From assembly GCF_000745125.1 (NCBI RefSeq), contig NZ_JQNF01000003.1, forward strand, positions 1-64,000: a stretch of DNA of 64,000 nt, given 5' to 3'. Below the pieces are notes generated by a model. That model was not told the origin of the DNA, did no database searches, and saw only the letters and a program-made list of their open reading frames with translations. This DNA is from Carnobacterium jeotgali MS3 (lineage in GTDB: Bacteria > Bacillota > Bacilli > Lactobacillales > Carnobacteriaceae). The position numbers were made by a program, and so were the translations under genes. Positions 61,863-64,000 of this stretch are shown piece by piece (position 1 is the first letter of the stretch; each line of letters begins with the position of its first letter).

Positions 61863-61888
61863 ATATTATTTTTTGGTAGAAGTGTCAA
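61860..61888 (-). promoter_or_regulatory. fabT/fab operon promoter
   Basis: On the minus strand a perfect TTGACA (61883-61888) and TATAGT (61860-61865) are 17 bp apart, with FabT box 1 overlapping the -10. Confidence 0.85.
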
Positions 61889-62041
61889 GAAAAAAAACTC
61901 ATTATTTTTAAAAAAAATAATGAAACTCTTTAGTATCAAGGATAAATCATTAAATAAATATTTTGACTATCAAAGTACTTTTCCTGAAATAAACTTTTTA
62001 AATTTCAAAAAAGCACTCCATTTCATTGATTATTCTTTACG

Positions 62042-62082
62042 AAAAAAAGAGTTGAGACAAAATTGTCTCAACTCTTTTTTTT
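62042..62082 (-). terminator. Terminator of the DUF2187 gene
   Basis: GAGTTGAGACAA and TTGTCTCAACTC are perfect 12-bp arms with a two-base centre and A/T runs on both sides. It is close to a hairpin at 47268 and one at 39524. Confidence 0.85.
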
Positions 62083-62083
62083 A

Positions 62084-62428
62084 TTATTCCGCTTCAACAG
62101 ATACAAACTCTTCTATATCTTTAAAGTTAACAATAGTTTTACTTTCCATTATATCTTTCATTTTATCAGAAGACTTGTCCCAATAAATTTCAACAACGGC
62201 ACTATTATTCAATAATTTGATAATTGTTCCAGCCATTTTTTCGTCTCTGAAAGAAAAAATAATTCTATCTCCTACATCAGGTCTAAAAGAAGCTTTAATT
62301 TCATCAATAATAACGATTGCTTCATCATATGGTACGCCTAAAAGGGTCGCAATTCTTGATTTGCTAGCACCTTTGCGAAGTTCAACCTCAACTAAAGACT
62401 GAATTTCTTCGGTAATAATTTTCCCCAT
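62084..62428 (-). CDS. DUF2187 domain protein with helical N-terminus
   Basis: The 114-aa protein starts MGKIITEEIQSLVEVELRKG with a helix-turn-helix-like stretch (SKSRIATLLGVPYDEAIVIIDE), then a small SH3-like fold with VGDRIIFSFRDEKMAGTIIKL and VVEIYWDK, which fits the DUF2187 family of Firmicutes. Function is unknown. It has its own terminator. It lies between fabT and the MhqR-like regulator, with no shared promoter seen. Confidence 0.75.
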   Translation of the reverse strand: MGKIITEEIQSLVEVELRKGASKSRIATLLGVPYDEAIVIIDEIKASFRPDVGDRIIFSFRDEKMAGTIIKLLNNSAVVEIYWDKSSDKMKDIMESKTIVNFKDIEEFVSVEAE

Positions 62429-62581
62429 GTAAATCCCCTCATTTCTTTGGTTCTTATTTGAGCGTATTTCAGTAAATTCTCTTAATAGAAACCATTATAC
62501 CATATTTTAGCAATAAAATGAAGCACAAGAAATGAAGGATGGGCAATACTCTTGCTTTTAACGTTCTTAACCAGCTATTTT

Positions 62582-63019
62582 TTACTTAAATGTGCTCGCA
62601 TGATACCCAACTTTTTTTAACAATGCTATTAAGGTTGTTTTTTCTTCTTCACTAAGGACATGAAATAAATTTGAAATCAATTTTTCATGTTGTGGAAAAG
62701 TAGCTTGCATAAAAGCTGTTCCTTTTTCAGAGATTGAAATATTTGTCACGCGGCGATCTGTAGCTGAGGGCGTACGCTTAATGAATTCTTTCTTTTCTAA
62801 TTTATCTACTACATAAGTAATGCTGCTGCTGGCTAATAATATTTTTTTGCCAATATATTGAATAGGTTGATCTCCTTTATTATAAAGAAGTTCTAAAACT
62901 GAAAATTCGGTAGGGTTTACGCCATATTTAGTCATATCTTTTTTTACAACATCTTGTACACTTGAAGAAGATTTTAGCAATACTGTTAATGTTTTTAGCG
63001 CTTTTTCTGTATCATTCAT
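62582..63019 (-). CDS. MarR-family regulator, MhqR-like
   Basis: The 145-aa protein has the MarR winged-helix region GDQPIQYIGKKILLASSSITYVVDKLE and RRVTNISISEKGTAFM. The motifs KYGVNPTEFSVLELLYNKGDQP closely match MhqR of Bacillus, which senses quinones and other electrophiles and represses detoxification genes. No neighbouring azoreductase or dioxygenase is in the window, so its targets lie elsewhere or on the far side of the window edge. Its promoter carries an MhqR-type operator (63074-63091), so it probably regulates itself. Confidence 0.85.
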   Translation of the reverse strand: MNDTEKALKTLTVLLKSSSSVQDVVKKDMTKYGVNPTEFSVLELLYNKGDQPIQYIGKKILLASSSITYVVDKLEKKEFIKRTPSATDRRVTNISISEKGTAFMQATFPQHEKLISNLFHVLSEEEKTTLIALLKKVGYHASTFK

Positions 63020-63073
63020 CTACTTATTCACCCTTCTGATTTTGCATAATTAATAAATTACTTCAAAAAAAAA

Positions 63074-63091
63074 CATCTTCATTTCGAGATA
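63074..63091. promoter_or_regulatory. MhqR-type operator
   Basis: The minus strand TATCTCGAAATGAAGATG matches the Bacillus MhqR operator TATCTCGAATTCGAGATA at 14 of 18 positions, with the left half exact. It lies one base downstream of the TATATT -10 element. Confidence 0.6.
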
Positions 63092-63121
63092 AATATACCA
63101 TTAAGACTAGTTGACTGTCAA
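63092..63121 (-). promoter_or_regulatory. Promoter of the MhqR-like gene
   Basis: On the minus strand TTGACA (63116-63121) and TATATT (63092-63097) are 18 bp apart. The -35 lies inside a 15-bp palindrome AGTTGACTGTCAACT (63109-63123). Confidence 0.65.
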
Positions 63122-63162
63122 CTGTTCTGCTATACAGGTGTTTATAATCGTTGGGCTATTTT

Positions 63163-63370
63163 GGATCTTCGTCAAATAGTGTGGCTGCTTCTAAAAATTC
63201 TTTCGGAATAGACGGATTTGCTTGTAAGAGCCCTGGTAAGTTCTTAAGTCTCAAACACCGCTTAATCGCTAAAGCGCTAATGCTGTATAATTCGCATTGA
63301 ATACTTCACAGGGCTACAAGCAATCCTATTCCTCCAGAATGTTAAGCATGTACTACATTCATCTATCAAC
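63163..63370. repeat. Diverged direct repeat, copy 1
   Basis: The core 63163-63233 is identical to 63835-63905 at 70 of 71 positions. Beyond it the homology continues with gaps to about 63370 (CTCAAACACCGCTTAA, then ATTCATCTATCAA). On the minus strand this copy has an open frame of about 48 codons without a clear start, ending NPSIPKEFLEAATLFDEDPK*. I do not recognise the peptide. It may be the 3' part of a duplicated gene or element. Confidence 0.75.
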
Positions 63371-63406
63371 ACTAAAAAGTATAGAGCCGCTATTTTAGAC
63401 AATTTC

Positions 63407-63448
63407 AAAAAAAGAAAGACACTCTAGAAATCAGAACGTCTTTCTTTT
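63407..63448 (-). terminator. Terminator of the candidate small RNA
   Basis: AAAGAAAGAC and GTCTTTCTTT are perfect 10-bp arms, with a 17-base loop and seven T residues on the minus strand. Confidence 0.75.
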
Positions 63449-63719
63449 AAAACAAATAGCATGGCTCTAATCAATCTTTGATATCAACATCTACATAGGC
63501 TGATCATTTTGATAACTAGAGCTACATGCTAGTATATATGTGCTCAAACATTTAGTCTTTCTGATTGATCTTCATTTAGAATGGGGACAGCATTGCAATC
63601 AACTAAATGATTGAGCTTAGACAATATAGCTTTACTCGGCTACTTGTCTTAGAAGCTACTTTCACTAGCTTCCACTAAAGAGCGTCATGCTCTCTTACCG
63701 TGTGCATGTCTCTCTTTAT
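63407..63719 (-). ncRNA. Candidate ~310-nt structured small RNA
   Basis: A strong promoter (63726-63754), no convincing ORF and a good terminator (63407-63448) bound this segment on the minus strand. Within it are hairpins at 63679-63693 (AGAGC/GCTCT), 63652-63672 (GAAGCTA/TAGCTTC), 63619-63649 (AGACAA..TAGC/GCTA..TTGTCT) and 63596-63613 (CAATCA/TGATTG), one after another from the 5' end. It does not resemble tmRNA, RNase P, 6S, SRP or any T-box known to me. Family unknown. A stretch of this density of local stems between a promoter and a terminator is unlikely by chance, but expression is unproven. Confidence 0.45.
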
Positions 63720-63725
63720 AGATAC

Positions 63726-63754
63726 AATATACCATGTAAGCGCAAACAAGTCAA
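63726..63754 (-). promoter_or_regulatory. Strong promoter of the candidate small RNA
   Basis: On the minus strand TTGACT (63749-63754) and TATATT (63726-63731) are exactly 17 bp apart. A palindromic AAGATAAGCTTATCTT lies just upstream at about 63755-63772. Confidence 0.65.
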
Positions 63755-63834
63755 AAGATAAGCTTATCTTTAGGGAAACAATTAATAACTTACCTGACTG
63801 CTTAATGACATTATGGATTGGACTCCTTTATGCA

Positions 63835-64000
63835 GGATCTTCGTCAAATAGTGTAGCTGCTTCTAAAAATTCTTTCGGAATAGACGGATTTGCTTGTAAG
63901 AGCCCGGGTACCGTCTTAAGCCTAAAGTCTTAAGATTTTTCAAGCCTCAAACACCGCTTAACCGCTAAAGTGTTAAGCATTATCTAAATTCATCTATCAA
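63835..64000. repeat. Diverged direct repeat, copy 2 (runs to the window edge)
   Basis: The core 63835-63905 matches copy 1 at 70 of 71 bases, offset 672 bp. The rest matches with gaps. In this copy the minus-strand frame that ends FLEAATLFDEDPA* is closed by a stop shortly upstream, so the peptide is a relic or the repeat is not coding. Short internal dyads (GCTTAAC and GTTAAGC, repeated CTTAAG) lie in the diverged part. Confidence 0.75.

Noticed and set aside
61833-62186. Plus-strand open frame of 117 codons upstream of the fab operon
   Set aside because: It is antisense to the fab promoter and FabT boxes, overlaps the terminator of the DUF2187 gene and ends within that gene. Composition is Lys/Phe/Asn from AT-rich DNA.
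63407-63719. Candidate RNA as tmRNA, RNase P RNA or T-box leader
   Set aside because: None of the hallmark sequences of these families is present, and no gene follows that a T-box could control before the terminator.
63700-63933. Plus-strand open frame of 77 codons near the window end
   Set aside because: It is antisense to the small-RNA promoter and the repeat; no ribosome binding site.

Overview
The window looks like chromosomal DNA of a low-GC Gram-positive lactic acid bacterium of the order Lactobacillales, most likely Carnobacteriaceae (Carnobacterium-like). The evidence is AT-rich sequence, strong AGGAGG-type ribosome binding sites, frequent TTG and GTG starts, a xerC-hslV-hslU-codY cluster, a FabT-controlled fab/acc operon that uses FabK, and an anaerobic pflB-pflA pair. 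The genus is inference; the order is fairly secure. No rRNA, tRNA or CRISPR array was seen.

Layout. 1-1.9 kb is decayed: a DUF697 GTPase and a SatD-like gene, both broken by small frameshifts. An intact DUF3307 membrane protein and a large M16C peptidase follow (to 5.7 kb). 5.7-6.9 kb is a gene-poor AT-rich tract with a dead VOC-family gene. From 6.9 kb most genes are on the minus strand: ppaC; pflB-pflA; parE-parC; (plus strand) plsY; a LacX-like epimerase; xerC-hslV-hslU-codY; topA; dprA; recJ-apt; DUF1836-degV; LapA; a short-chain dehydrogenase and rnz; obgE. A plus-strand block (34.8-40.6 kb) holds a secreted cyclophilin, the fruR-fruK-fruA fructose operon and a cation efflux protein. Then come a glutamine-type ABC transporter (fused binding protein-permease plus ATPase), two small unrecognised proteins, a MazG-like pyrophosphohydrolase, hemA-hemL, engB, clpX, tig and a TPR protein. 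The last large block (51.9-61.9 kb) is a complete type II fatty acid operon, fabT-fabH-acpP-fabK-fabD-fabG-fabF-accB-fabZ-accC-accD-accA, with two FabT boxes at its promoter. A DUF2187 protein and an MhqR-like MarR regulator follow.

Main discoveries. (1) recJ is interrupted in the codon of an invariant aspartate of its GDYDADG motif by a 767-bp insertion that has the hallmarks of a group II intron without an ORF: a GTGCG 5' end, domain V, domain VI with a candidate branch A, an AT 3' end and an EBS1/IBS1 match. Precise removal restores a 777-aa RecJ in frame. (2) At 63.4-63.75 kb a strong promoter, a run of stem-loops and a good terminator define a candidate ~310-nt structured RNA with no meaningful ORF. 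It lies between two copies of a 71-bp nearly identical repeat. (3) Several operator-like palindromes sit exactly on promoters: FabT boxes, an MhqR-type box, a DUF1836-gene palindrome, a duplicated dyad upstream of the satD remnant and a palindrome in the pflB leader.

Physiology. The genes fit a fermentative facultative anaerobe: pyruvate formate-lyase for mixed-acid fermentation, fructose uptake by PTS with 1-phosphofructokinase, de novo fatty acid synthesis repressed by FabT, nutrient sensing by CodY and amino-acid import by ABC transport.
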